A DNA stretch of 64,000 nucleotides from Moellerella sp963519845 (GTDB taxonomy: Bacteria > Pseudomonadota > Gammaproteobacteria > Enterobacterales > Enterobacteriaceae): the NCBI GenBank assembly GCA_963519845.1, contig CAUQNX010000007.1, forward strand, positions 99,097 to 163,096, written 5' to 3'. The notes under the pieces were generated by a model. It saw only the letters and a program-made list of their open reading frames with translations. It was not told the origin of the DNA and ran no database searches. This document shows, piece by piece, positions 44,309 to 53,065 of this stretch. The position numbers and the translations under genes were made by a program. Numbering within the stretch: position 1 is the stretch's first letter; each line of letters begins with the position of its first letter.

Positions 44309-44857
44309 ATGGAACAAGAACATAGCGAAGTGGTTGAATGGGTGGATATTGTTGATGAAAATAATGATGTCATTGCACAGGCAACACGTCAGCAGATGCG
44401 GGCTCAAAATCTGCGTCATCGGGCTACCTATATAGTAGTGAGTGACGGCATGGGCAAAATACTTGTTCAACGCCGGACAGAAACCAAAGATTTTTACCCC
44501 GGCTTGCTTGATGCAACCGCAGGTGGTGTTGTCACCAGTCATGAAACCGTTTTAGAAGCGGCAAAGCGTGAAGCGGAAGAAGAGCTCGGAATTGCCGGTG
44601 TGCCTTTTGCTGAGCACGGTCTCTTCTATTATGAAGAGGTGGGTTGCCGTACTTGGGGCGGGCTCTTTAGCTGTGTGAGCCACGGTCCTTTTGCTTTGCA
44701 AGAGGCTGAAGTGGTTGAGGTTTTTTGGTTAACACCGGAAGAGATCACCGCGCGTTGTGATGAATTCACCCCGGATTCATTAAAAGCACTATCACTTTGG
44801 CTGACTCGAAATAACGAATTTAGTAAAGCGATTCGTTGTACAGATAAAAGTGAATAA
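44309..44857 (+). CDS. yfcD: YfcD, Nudix hydrolase
   Basis: 182 residues. Nudix box visible as GGVVTSHETVLEAAKREAEEELGI (G-x5-E-x7-REx2EEx-G/I). The rest (EWVDIVDENNDVIAQATRQQMRAQNLRHRATYIVV) matches YfcD, which resembles isopentenyl-diphosphate isomerase in fold. Substrate unknown. ATG 44309 has AAAAGG about 8 bases upstream. Confidence 0.93.
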   Translation: MEQEHSEVVEWVDIVDENNDVIAQATRQQMRAQNLRHRATYIVVSDGMGKILVQRRTETKDFYPGLLDATAGGVVTSHETVLEAAKREAEEELGIAGVPFAEHGLFYYEEVGCRTWGGLFSCVSHGPFALQEAEVVEVFWLTPEEITARCDEFTPDSLKALSLWLTRNNEFSKAIRCTDKSE

Positions 44858-44877
44858 TTAATTACCATATTTAAACC

Positions 44878-44907
44878 TAGGGCAGCGTAAGTTGCCCTAT
44901 TTTTTTG
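44878..44907 (+). terminator. Intrinsic terminator after yfcD
   Basis: TAGGGCA / TGCCCTA seven-bp stem, followed by a run of seven T. Confidence 0.88.
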
Positions 44908-45096
44908 CATAAACATCCAACGTGATCCATTGTACACTCAAATAAATGATATATATTTATAACTATTGATTATAAATATAGTGTTTTTTATCCTGATATA
45001 ATCCGCATATTGATAACGGGATTTTTGAATAAATTGACTAAAAATACAAATAAATCAAATTGATAAAATTATGCTATGGCAGGGGAATGGGTAAAA

Positions 45097-46329
45097 ATGA
45101 GTGATAATATCGAGTTAGCTATATTAAAAAAACAACATTTGATTGATGTAACAGCTAAAGCACGCCAAATCATGGAGCGTGACAATATTAACGCTTTAGT
45201 GGCGACTGTGGGTGATAATTTCTATCATTTAACCGGTTTTGCCAGCTTTTTCATGTACACCTTTCGTCAAACGGGCTCTGCGATTGCGGTACTTTTCCGT
45301 GATCCTACAGTCCCATCACTGGTTATAATGAATGAATTCGAAGCCTCTGGATTACAATTGGATATGCCGAATGCGGTGATAAAAACATTCCCTATTTGGG
45401 TTGATGTTGACGATCCTTATAATCCAGACAATGGCAAAATCGTAAAAGAGCGTCCAATATCTGGGCCGATTGAAACCATTTTTAATATGCTAAGAAGTGC
45501 GCTTATTGATGCTGATGTATTAGATAAGCCCATTGCGATTGAGCTTAACCAAATCTCACATTTTGGTAAAACTTGGCTGGATAAAATTATTCCAGAACTT
45601 AATTTAGTTGATTCAACGCCTGTTTTTAATCAATTACGCATGATCAAAAGTGAATGGGAGATCCATCACCTAAGAAAAAGTGCAGAAATTACTGAATACG
45701 GCATTCAACAGGCGAGTAAAATTATTGCTGAAGGCTGTACCTCAGCGCAATTAACGGCTGCATTTAAAGCGGCGGTTATGCTGTATCCAGAAACCAATTA
45801 TAGTCGTTTTAATTTGATCTCGGTGGGCAGTGAGTTTGCGCCAAAATTATTAGCGGAAGATTATCCCGCGAAAAAAGGTGATCTGATTAAATTCGATTGT
45901 GGAGTAGATGTTGTTGGCTATGGTGCTGATATTGCACGTACATTTGTGGTCGGTGAGGCTAATCAGACAATACAGGCTATTTATCAGACCATCCATAAAG
46001 GTCATGAATATATGCTTAGCCAAATTGCGCCGGGGGTAAAATTAAGTGAAGTATTTAATAATACCATGGCACTGATTAAATCCTCTGGGTTACCCCATTA
46101 TAATCGCGGTCATTTAGGTCATGGCGATGGAGTCTTTGTTGGCCTAGAAGAAGCCCCATTTGTCAGTGCCAGTGCGACTGAGGTCTTTCTGCCCGGAATG
46201 GTGATGAGCCTAGAAACACCCTATTATGGCAAAGGGGTTGGCGGTATTATGATCGAGGATATGCTGCTGGTGACTGAAACGGGCATTGAAATGCTCAGTC
46301 ATCTGCCTAGAGCGTTAATCTCACTATAA
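45097..46329 (+). CDS. M24-family metallopeptidase (Xaa-Pro peptidase-like)
   Basis: About 410 residues: creatinase-like N-terminal domain (to about 175) and a pita-bread C-domain. The five metal ligands are traceable: D in FDCGVDVVGYGADIARTF (two Asp), H in RGHLGHGDGVF, E in MSLETPYY, and E in IMIEDMLLV. It would cleave Xaa-Pro or a related amide. The following DUF3311 protein and sodium symporter lie 27 bases on, so it probably degrades what they import. The ATG at 45076 is an alternative; 45097 is a little better placed after a GGGG run. No E. coli counterpart here. Confidence 0.82.
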   Translation: MSDNIELAILKKQHLIDVTAKARQIMERDNINALVATVGDNFYHLTGFASFFMYTFRQTGSAIAVLFRDPTVPSLVIMNEFEASGLQLDMPNAVIKTFPIWVDVDDPYNPDNGKIVKERPISGPIETIFNMLRSALIDADVLDKPIAIELNQISHFGKTWLDKIIPELNLVDSTPVFNQLRMIKSEWEIHHLRKSAEITEYGIQQASKIIAEGCTSAQLTAAFKAAVMLYPETNYSRFNLISVGSEFAPKLLAEDYPAKKGDLIKFDCGVDVVGYGADIARTFVVGEANQTIQAIYQTIHKGHEYMLSQIAPGVKLSEVFNNTMALIKSSGLPHYNRGHLGHGDGVFVGLEEAPFVSASATEVFLPGMVMSLETPYYGKGVGGIMIEDMLLVTETGIEMLSHLPRALISL

Positions 46330-46356
46330 TAATTTGATAAAAAAGAGAAAACTAAG

Positions 46357-46551
46357 ATGAGATGGTATCATTTTTTAACCGTTTTTCCGCTGTTAGCGCT
46401 GACAATCGGCATCTATTATGCGAATCGTGTCGAACCTTTTATTATGGGATTGCCTTTTTTGATGTTTTGGATTGTCAGTTGGGTGGTTATTACTGCATTA
46501 ATTATGCTGTTAATTAATATATTAGATTCTAAACACAGTAAGGAAGAATAA
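46357..46551 (+). CDS. DUF3311-type small membrane protein
   Basis: 64 residues with two membrane helices and a charged C-terminus. Sequence and position match the small DUF3311 proteins that precede sodium:solute symporters, possibly as an accessory subunit (compare YhdT with PanF). It ends with TAATG, overlapping the symporter start by one base. Confidence 0.8.
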   Translation: MRWYHFLTVFPLLALTIGIYYANRVEPFIMGLPFLMFWIVSWVVITALIMLLINILDSKHSKEE

Positions 46552-47993
46552 TGAGCTCAGCATTGATTATAATTGCATTATTTTTCCTGCTAAGTATCTA
46601 TTTGGCATTAAGATCGAAAAAAGGCAAGGTGATGGACCACGAAGGCTGGTCCGTAGGAGGCCGTAGTTATGGCGCTCTGTTAGTTTTTCTACTCAGTGCC
46701 GGAGAAATCTACACAACCTTTACCTTCTTAGGGGGGAGCGGCTGGGCTTATGGTAAGGGGCCGGCGATCCTCTATACACTGGCAGTCAATGCCTTTATGG
46801 GGATATTCCTCTATTGGGTTCACCCACGGGTTTGGCGCTTTGCTAAAGAGAATCAAGTACGCTCAATTTCAGATTTTTTTGCGGTAAAATATAACAGTCA
46901 GGGACTAGGTTTGTTAATCAGCTTAATCTCAATTGCGGCTATGGTGCCACTGTTTGTCTTGCAGCTCAAAGGGTTGGGAATTATTGTATCTCAAGCCTCT
47001 TATGGCGCAATCCCCTCAGATGTGGCTATTTGGATTGGTATTGTAGCCGTTACTTTATTTGTAATGATTTCCGGTATTCATGGCTCCGCATGGACAGCTG
47101 CGCTGAAAGATCTAATGATCTTATTAGTAGTGTTATTTATCGGTATTTATATTCCGCTCCACTATTACGGTGGATTTGGTGAAATGTTTAGCGCTATTGA
47201 TACAGCAAGTCCCGGTTTTCTGACTTTCTCTGAAAAAGGACTGAATATACCTTGGTATATTTCAACCATCTTTTTATCCGTTATTGCTTATTTCTGTTGG
47301 CCACACTATATGGCGGCGGTATTTACGGCAAAAGATACCAAATCATTAAAACGAAATAGTATTTTGATCCCTGCCTATAGCTTAATTATGTTATTTGCTT
47401 TCTTTGTCGGTTATGCGGCCATTTTACAAATTCCACATTTAGAAGGTTCTGCGGTAGATTTATCGTTATTTGAAATATCAAAATCAACCTTTTCGCCTGC
47501 TGTTGTTGGCTTAATTGGTGCGGCGGGTATGTTAACGGCATTAGTTCCAGGCTCGATGTTATTATTGACTACCGCTAATATGTTGGGTGGCGTGCTGCAA
47601 AAAGCCTTTAATGTAAGTGAGAAAAAACGACAATCAGGAATAGTTGCACGTTATATGGTGCCAGTTGTTGCTTTGACTAGCCTCTATTTTATCTTCTATA
47701 GCAATGACACTCTGGTGGCTATTATGTTATTAGGAGTTAATATTGTGGCTCAGTTCTTCCCTGCCTTAATAATGAGTTTTAGAAAGCATAATCCATTAAC
47801 TGCATGGGGGGCATCTGCGGGAATTATTGCTGGTGTTATTTTATTAACCTTCACCTATATTGAACATATTTCAATGTCCCATCTGGTACCTTGGTTGGGC
47901 TATGGTATGGATCATATGAATATAGGTATTGCTGCATTTGTGGTTAATGTGGCTGTGGCGCTAGTCGTATCGCTATTTACTAAAAAAGCTTAG
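46551..47993 (+). CDS. Sodium:solute symporter (SSF family)
   Basis: 480 residues, about 13 membrane helices. Early motif WSVGGRSYGALLVFLLSAGEIYTTFTFLGGSGWAYGKG is of the SSF type. The substrate is unknown; panthothenate- or proline-like small organic solutes are typical for the family. Genetic linkage to an M24 peptidase suggests a dipeptide, proline compound or other amide (inference). It occupies the place of yfcC in E. coli. Confidence 0.88.
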   Translation: MSSALIIIALFFLLSIYLALRSKKGKVMDHEGWSVGGRSYGALLVFLLSAGEIYTTFTFLGGSGWAYGKGPAILYTLAVNAFMGIFLYWVHPRVWRFAKENQVRSISDFFAVKYNSQGLGLLISLISIAAMVPLFVLQLKGLGIIVSQASYGAIPSDVAIWIGIVAVTLFVMISGIHGSAWTAALKDLMILLVVLFIGIYIPLHYYGGFGEMFSAIDTASPGFLTFSEKGLNIPWYISTIFLSVIAYFCWPHYMAAVFTAKDTKSLKRNSILIPAYSLIMLFAFFVGYAAILQIPHLEGSAVDLSLFEISKSTFSPAVVGLIGAAGMLTALVPGSMLLLTTANMLGGVLQKAFNVSEKKRQSGIVARYMVPVVALTSLYFIFYSNDTLVAIMLLGVNIVAQFFPALIMSFRKHNPLTAWGASAGIIAGVILLTFTYIEHISMSHLVPWLGYGMDHMNIGIAAFVVNVAVALVVSLFTKKA

Positions 47994-48066
47994 ACTCAGC
48001 TGACTTAATAATAGATGCTTATAATGATATTTAGGGTTATAAGCATCTATTTAAGATAAGTGAATG

Positions 48067-48534
48067 CTACTCATTATTGTATTTGTTATAAAATAGAGTG
48101 TTATTCATCTCATTATCAGTGTGTATGCTAGTAGAGTAAAATTCACAATTAGAATAGGAAATTAACATTTTATTTGATTCACAGTTAATATTTATTATTA
48201 CTTCATTTTCATTTTCATTTTTATTTTCATTTTCATTTTCATTTTTAGTATATACAGGGCAATGAAAATCTCCTGATGTTATAAACCCTTTACCATCAAG
48301 GGTTGTAAAAATAATTTGCCAATAATCCATGCTGGAAGTCGGGTTAATATTAGATTTAAAATTTAACACGCTTGTTACTAGCATTTCATTTTTTATCGAA
48401 TGTATAAATTCATATTTATGTGTGTTCTCAAATCGTTCTGTAATATCACCCTCCCAATGACTTATCATCAGCATTTTTATTTCTTCACCCCAAGTGTTTT
48501 CAATATCAACAGAACAATCTTGTATATAAAGCAT
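48067..48534 (-). CDS. Orphan protein, distant member of the three-gene family (copy C)
   Basis: 155 residues, no signal peptide, not recognised. It aligns with the products at 58833 and 60118: WGEEIKMLMISHW (against WGERLSWVKITHY), DYWQIIFTTLDGKGFITSGDFHCP (against NYWQLEIITEKGRKYKTKERFYC), and a C-terminal N-C-E-S-N-K-M-L-I-S-Y-S block (against NGDSKRMYVYFS). Copy C carries an Asn-Glu dipeptide run encoded by a hexanucleotide repeat and lacks the C-terminal poly-Ser. ATG 48534 follows GGAGGTGG. Predicted beta-rich; role unknown. Confidence 0.6.
   Translation of the reverse strand: MLYIQDCSVDIENTWGEEIKMLMISHWEGDITERFENTHKYEFIHSIKNEMLVTSVLNFKSNINPTSSMDYWQIIFTTLDGKGFITSGDFHCPVYTKNENENENKNENENEVIININCESNKMLISYSNCEFYSTSIHTDNEMNNTLFYNKYNNE
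48204..48245. repeat. Hexanucleotide tandem repeat within orphan gene C
   Basis: Seven units of CATTTT (one unit is TATTTT) encode an NENENENKNENENE-like run on the minus strand. Changes in unit number keep the reading frame, so the protein length may vary between strains. Confidence 0.85.
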
Positions 48535-48820
48535 GACCACCTCCAAATAAAAATAATTTATTTATATTATAAATAGTTATCTCTTTGTCTTATTATAGTG
48601 ATTTTTAATTTTTGTAATATAACATGTAGGCACTAAATCAATACAAACATAAAATATATTCTACTATTAATTTATATTCCCATAACCGACAGATATTTGA
48701 TCTTACATTCGTTTCTATCATAGAATCTAAAGTGAAAATAAACTATTGCAATATCTTTTTACTGGAGATAAGATGCGTTCGATTTTTCAAATAAACCCAT
48801 AAACTGCGAGGAGGTAAATT

Positions 48821-48868
48821 ATGACAACTATTAGATTAAATACTCTTTGCGGGCATATCCAGAAGTAA
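48821..48868 (+). CDS. Possible leader peptide of the rtcB2-prfH operon
   Basis: 15-codon ORF (MTTIRLNTLCGHIQK) with an exceptionally strong ribosome binding site GAGGAGGT six bases before its ATG. Immediately after the codons come ACCTCC (from 48867) and CTCCT, both complementary to that site, so the RNA could fold to hide it. The arrangement looks like a regulatory leader, but conservation is untested and it may be chance or the remnant of a longer gene. Confidence 0.35.
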   Translation: MTTIRLNTLCGHIQK

Positions 48869-48936
48869 CCTCCCTATTTCTCCTGTTGTTGCCTGCCAAT
48901 TCATCTTAATTTTGTTAAGTTAATATAGTTACACCT

Positions 48937-48999
48937 AAAATAATTCAAGATGCGAGAAGATGCTAAGCTTGATATTGCAACTTGAAATATGATGGGTAT
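48937..48999. repeat. Palindromic repeat element of Enterobacterales type
   Basis: TTCAAGATGC at 48944 pairs with GCAACTTGAA at 48977 (9 of 10), flanked by AT-rich ends and the tail ATATGATGGGTAT. Sequences like TACCCATCATATTTCAAGTTGC are common intergenic repeats in Enterobacterales. Only one copy was noticed here, just before rtcB2. Confidence 0.5.
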
Positions 49000-49013
49000 G
49001 AATAGGTTGGTAT

Positions 49014-50150
49014 ATGGGCAATTATGTTCATCATCTATCTGATCGCGTCTCCTATATCGCATCAGAATCTACATGGATCGAAAGTAGTGCGATCCAACAA
49101 TTACAAACAACCGCTAATTTAGCCGATATGGCTTATGTCGTTGGTATGCCGGATCTGCATCCGGGCCGTGGCTATCCGATTGGCGCCGCATTTTTTTCAG
49201 TTAACCGCTTCTATCCTGCATTAGTGGGTAATGATATCGGTTGTGGAATGACACTATTCCAAACTGAAATAAAAAGTAATAAATTAAATTTAGATAAGCT
49301 GGAAAAGCAGCTGTATCAAATGACTGATTTTGCCTCAGCGCAATGGCTGGCCGATCATCTTCCTGATGAGATGCAATCACATATTTTTGCTTCATCATTA
49401 AGCTCAATCGGCAGCGGCAACCATTTTGCTGAGTTTCAACAAGTTGATTTAGTGGTTAATGAACAGCTATTTATAAATTCTGGGTTAAATTCCAAGCAGC
49501 TGTTGCTATTAGTTCATAGTGGTTCGCGAGGACTTGGGCAGTCAATTTTACAACAGCATGTGCAACAATTTAGCCATAATGGGGTAGTTGAAAATAGCCC
49601 TGAGGCGAATGAATATTTAGCGGCACATCAAGATGCACTTAATTTTGCTGAAGTTAATCGCAAGCTTATTGGATTAAGAATGCTGCAGCAAGTGAGAACA
49701 GAGGGTCAACAACGACTTGATGTGAATCATAATTTGGTTGAACCTTGTACTATCAATCAGTTAGACGGTTGGTTGCACCGCAAAGGCGCGACACCTGCCA
49801 ATCAGGGTTTAGTGGTCGTTCCCGGCTCTCGCGGCGATTATAGTTATGTGGTGAAGCCGATTGCGTCGGAAGTGAGTCTAAATTCATTAGCTCATGGCGC
49901 CGGGCGCAAGTGGATGCGTACTGAGTGTAAAGGGCGTTTATCTCACCGCTTTACGCCATTACAACTTTCGCGCACTTCATTGGGTAGCAGAGTGATTTGT
50001 GCAAATAAACAGCTGATTTATGAAGAAGCGCCTCAATCCTATAAATCGATCGAGACTGTGATTGATAGTATGGCGCAAATAGGATTAATTGAGGTTGTTG
50101 CACGTTTAAAACCAGTTATGACTTATAAAACCAGTGGTGAGAATCAATGA
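49014..50150 (+). CDS. RtcB2-type RNA ligase, partner of PrfH
   Basis: 378 residues, shorter than canonical RtcB. RtcB motifs: GMPDLHPGRGYPIGAAFF, VGNDIGCGMTLF (metal-binding Asp and Cys), GSGNHFAEFQ (Asn, His), HSGSRGLGQ and AHGAGRKWMR, with the histidine that carries GMP. It joins 2',3'-cyclic phosphate or 3'-phosphate RNA ends to 5'-OH ends using GTP and manganese. It overlaps prfH by four bases (ATGA). RtcB2-PrfH pairs are known to repair 16S rRNA cut in the decoding centre, releasing the damaged ribosome's nascent chain. Confidence 0.9.
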   Translation: MGNYVHHLSDRVSYIASESTWIESSAIQQLQTTANLADMAYVVGMPDLHPGRGYPIGAAFFSVNRFYPALVGNDIGCGMTLFQTEIKSNKLNLDKLEKQLYQMTDFASAQWLADHLPDEMQSHIFASSLSSIGSGNHFAEFQQVDLVVNEQLFINSGLNSKQLLLLVHSGSRGLGQSILQQHVQQFSHNGVVENSPEANEYLAAHQDALNFAEVNRKLIGLRMLQQVRTEGQQRLDVNHNLVEPCTINQLDGWLHRKGATPANQGLVVVPGSRGDYSYVVKPIASEVSLNSLAHGAGRKWMRTECKGRLSHRFTPLQLSRTSLGSRVICANKQLIYEEAPQSYKSIETVIDSMAQIGLIEVVARLKPVMTYKTSGENQ

Positions 50151-50755
50151 TTTTACTTCAATTCTCATCCGCTCAGGGACCTGAAGAGTGTTGTATTGCG
50201 GTAAAAAAAGCACTGGATTACTTTCTTCAGCTAATGGAAAAACAACAGATTTCTGCTTCACTGATTGAGACTGTCCCTTCAAAGCAGGGGCTAAAGTCGG
50301 CTTTGGTTTCTATCGAGGGCGATAGCGCAGAAAATATCGCCAATCAGTGGTGTGGCACTTTACAATGGCAGTGTGTTAGTCCATTACGACCCAAACATAA
50401 ACGCAAAAATTGGTTTTTTGGTATCAGGCGTTTTGAGCCACTTGATGAAATTACCGATAATGAAATTGTGTTTGAGAGTATAAAATCGCAGGGGCCGGGT
50501 GGGCAACATGTCAATAAAACCGAGTCGGCGATCAGAGCTAAACATTTAGCCACTGGTATTACGGTTAAAGTGCAATCTGAGCGTAGTCAGCATGCTAACA
50601 AAAAATTAGCGCGTCAGTTAATTGCTTGGCATCTTGAAGAGTATCAATCAAAGCAGCAATTAGCGCTAAACAGTGAACGGCATAATTCTCATCATCAGCT
50701 TGTGCGCGGTGAATCGATACTAACCTTTAGTGGAATGTCTTTTAAGCCGAGTTAA
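50147..50755 (+). CDS. prfH: PrfH, peptide chain release factor homologue
   Basis: 202 residues, complete. Has the catalytic GGQ at 118-120 in SQGPGGQHVNKTESAIRAKH but no codon-recognition domain as in RF1/RF2. It releases peptides from ribosomes with a cut decoding centre. The gene is intact, unlike the interrupted copy in E. coli K-12. ATGA overlap with rtcB2. Confidence 0.92.
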   Translation: MILLQFSSAQGPEECCIAVKKALDYFLQLMEKQQISASLIETVPSKQGLKSALVSIEGDSAENIANQWCGTLQWQCVSPLRPKHKRKNWFFGIRRFEPLDEITDNEIVFESIKSQGPGGQHVNKTESAIRAKHLATGITVKVQSERSQHANKKLARQLIAWHLEEYQSKQQLALNSERHNSHHQLVRGESILTFSGMSFKPS

Positions 50756-50770
50756 GCTAGATAAAGATAA

Positions 50771-50800
50771 AAAATAAGAGCATCCAATGGATGCTCTTTC
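50771..50800. terminator. Bidirectional terminator between prfH and pta
   Basis: 10-bp perfect stem AAGAGCATCC / GGATGCTCTT with a three-base loop. On the minus strand (pta end) it is followed by ATTTTTTATC; on the plus strand by a short TTTC. Confidence 0.85.
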
Positions 50801-50837
50801 AGTTTAAACTACTTACAGAGTGACAAATAAGTAACTG

Positions 50838-52994
50838 TTATTTTGCCGCCGCTGCTGCTTCTGCTTGCGCTGCTTGGATTGCAGTCAGTGCGACTGTATA
50901 AACGATATCGTCAACCAGTGCACCACGAGACAAGTCATTTACTGGTTTGCGCATGCCTTGTAGCATAGGTCCAATAGAGACTAAGTCAGCAGAGCGTTGT
51001 ACCGCTTTATAAGTTGTATTACCAGTATTTAAGTCAGGGAAGATAAAGACAGTGGCTTTACCTGCAACTGGTGAGTTAGGCGCTTTTGATTTCGCCACAT
51101 CAGCCATAACTGCAGCATCATACTGTAAAGGTCCGTCGATAATTAAATCTGGACGTTTCTCTTTCGCTAACTTAGTTGCTTCACGGACTTTATCTACATC
51201 AGTACCCGCACCAGAATTACCTGTTGAGTAGGAGATCATAGCAACACGTGGCTCGATACCAAAGGCTTTAGCTGAATCGGCAGATTGAATAGCGATTTCA
51301 GACAGTTGCTCAGCTGTTGGATCTGGGTTGATTGCACAGTCACCGTAAACAAAGACTTGCTCAGGTAACAGCATAAAGAACACAGATGATACCAGTGAGC
51401 TGCCCGGTGCCGTTTTGATCAATTGAAGTGGCGGACGAATAGTATTGGCAGTCGTATGGATCGCGCCTGATACCAGACCATCAACTTCATTTTTCTCTAG
51501 CATCAGAGTACCGAGAACAACGTTATCTTCCAGTTGTTCGCGCGCAACCACTTCTGTCATACCCTTACTTTTACGTAATTCGACCAGGCGTGGAACATAG
51601 ATTTCGCGTACTTTAACCGGATCAACGATTTCAATACCTGTACCCAGCTCGATACCTTGAGCGGCAGCAACACGGCGGATCTCTTCTGGATTACCCAGTA
51701 ATACGCAACTTGCAATACCGCGTTCCGCACAAATAGAGGCCGCTTTAATGGTACGTGGCTCTTCGCCTTCAGGCAGTACTACACGTTTGCCCGCTTTACG
51801 TGCTAATTCGGTTAACTGATAACGGAATGCAGGTGGAGACAGACGATTTGGACGCTCAGAATCAGCAACTAAGGATTCGATCCAGTCACTGCTAATATGG
51901 CGAGCCACATAGTTTTGAATTTGTTCGATACGCTCATGGTCATCGACAGGCACTTCAAGACTGAAACTTTGCAGGCTCAGTGAGGTTTGCCAAGTATTTG
52001 AATTGACTATAAACACAGGTAAGCCAGTTGCGAAAGCTTGATCGCACAGTTTACGAATAGGCTCGTCAATTTTATATCCGCCAGTCAGTAAGATAGCACC
52101 GATTTCAACGCCGTTCATTGCTGCTAAGCAGGCAGAAACCAATACATCAGGACGGTCAGCTGAAGTGACTAACAGTGAACCAGGGCGGAAATGTTCGAGC
52201 ATATGTGGAATGCTACGGGCACAGAAAGTGACTGATTTAACGCGGCGAGTTTTAATTTCACCTTCATTAACTACAGTTGCACCCAAGTGCTTAGCCATAT
52301 CAATCGCACGAGTCGCGATTAGGTCAAAGTTCCATGGGATAGAAGCTAAAACAGGCAGTGTGCTGTTTTCTGTCAGATCTTTTAGGTCAATATTGGCGAT
52401 AGTCGCTTTAGTTGAGTCATCAAAAATCTCAGATAGGTCAGGACGCGTACGACCTTGCTCATCAACAGGAGCGTTAACTTTATTAACGATCACGCCAATG
52501 ATGCTTTCATTACGACGGCCACCAAACTCATTACGAACCAGCTCTAAGCGCTCATTCATGACGGCAACATTGTTATTACCCGGTGCAGTAACAAATACAA
52601 TTTCTGCGCCTAAAGTTTTAGCAATATTATAGTTCAGTGACTGTGCAAATGGATGTTTACGTGTTGGCACTAGACCTTCGATCAGAATAACTTCTGAATC
52701 TTTGGTATTTTGGTGATAACGCGCAACAATTTCTTCCATCAATACATCTTTCTGGTTGCTGGTCAGTAGTGACTCAACATAATCCATATTTAATGGTTCT
52801 ATGATGGTATTGCTTGAGTGGGCACGCAGAACTTCTGTCGTCTGGTCTTTTTTACCACTGATGCGCGGTTGAGCGATGGGTTTGAACATGCTCAGACGAA
52901 CACCTTTCTGTTCCATCGAACGTACGACACCCAGACTGACGCTGGTTAAACCAACGCTGGTGCCGGTCGGGATTAGCATAATTGTACGGGACAC
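50838..52994 (-). CDS. pta: Pta, phosphate acetyltransferase
   Basis: Interconverts acetyl-CoA and acetyl phosphate. 718 residues, long enterobacterial form: an N-terminal P-loop-like domain (IPTGTSVGLTSVSLG), a middle DRTGG domain, and the C-terminal catalytic PTA_PTB domain from about 390 (RKAGKRVVLPEGEEPRTIKAA, SYSTGNSGAGTDVDKV, FPDLNTGNTTYKAVQRS). Forms the acetate overflow pathway with ackA, which lies 71 bases upstream. Confidence 0.97.
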   Translation of the reverse strand: MSRTIMLIPTGTSVGLTSVSLGVVRSMEQKGVRLSMFKPIAQPRISGKKDQTTEVLRAHSSNTIIEPLNMDYVESLLTSNQKDVLMEEIVARYHQNTKDSEVILIEGLVPTRKHPFAQSLNYNIAKTLGAEIVFVTAPGNNNVAVMNERLELVRNEFGGRRNESIIGVIVNKVNAPVDEQGRTRPDLSEIFDDSTKATIANIDLKDLTENSTLPVLASIPWNFDLIATRAIDMAKHLGATVVNEGEIKTRRVKSVTFCARSIPHMLEHFRPGSLLVTSADRPDVLVSACLAAMNGVEIGAILLTGGYKIDEPIRKLCDQAFATGLPVFIVNSNTWQTSLSLQSFSLEVPVDDHERIEQIQNYVARHISSDWIESLVADSERPNRLSPPAFRYQLTELARKAGKRVVLPEGEEPRTIKAASICAERGIASCVLLGNPEEIRRVAAAQGIELGTGIEIVDPVKVREIYVPRLVELRKSKGMTEVVAREQLEDNVVLGTLMLEKNEVDGLVSGAIHTTANTIRPPLQLIKTAPGSSLVSSVFFMLLPEQVFVYGDCAINPDPTAEQLSEIAIQSADSAKAFGIEPRVAMISYSTGNSGAGTDVDKVREATKLAKEKRPDLIIDGPLQYDAAVMADVAKSKAPNSPVAGKATVFIFPDLNTGNTTYKAVQRSADLVSIGPMLQGMRKPVNDLSRGALVDDIVYTVALTAIQAAQAEAAAAAK

Positions 52995-53034
52995 GGAAAC
53001 CTCTTCTATCGTTTACTCTTGATGTAAAACAGAA

Positions 53035-53054
53035 CCGCCAGCGTGGGCTGGCGG
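53035..53054 (-). terminator. Hairpin between ackA and pta
   Basis: 8-bp GC-rich stem CCGCCAGC / GCTGGCGG with a four-base loop, followed on the minus strand by TTCTGTTTTAC. It may partly terminate or protect the ackA message and so set the AckA/Pta ratio. Confidence 0.55.
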
Positions 53055-53065
53055 TGTTTATTCTT

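Larger units (their letters stand above)
48535..49013. other. Intergenic region before rtcB2
   Basis: Contains the 15-codon ORF at 48821 with its strong ribosome binding site, the segments complementary to it after the stop, and the palindromic element at 48937-48999. The remainder (48550-48780) is AT-rich with no gene seen. Confidence 0.5.
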
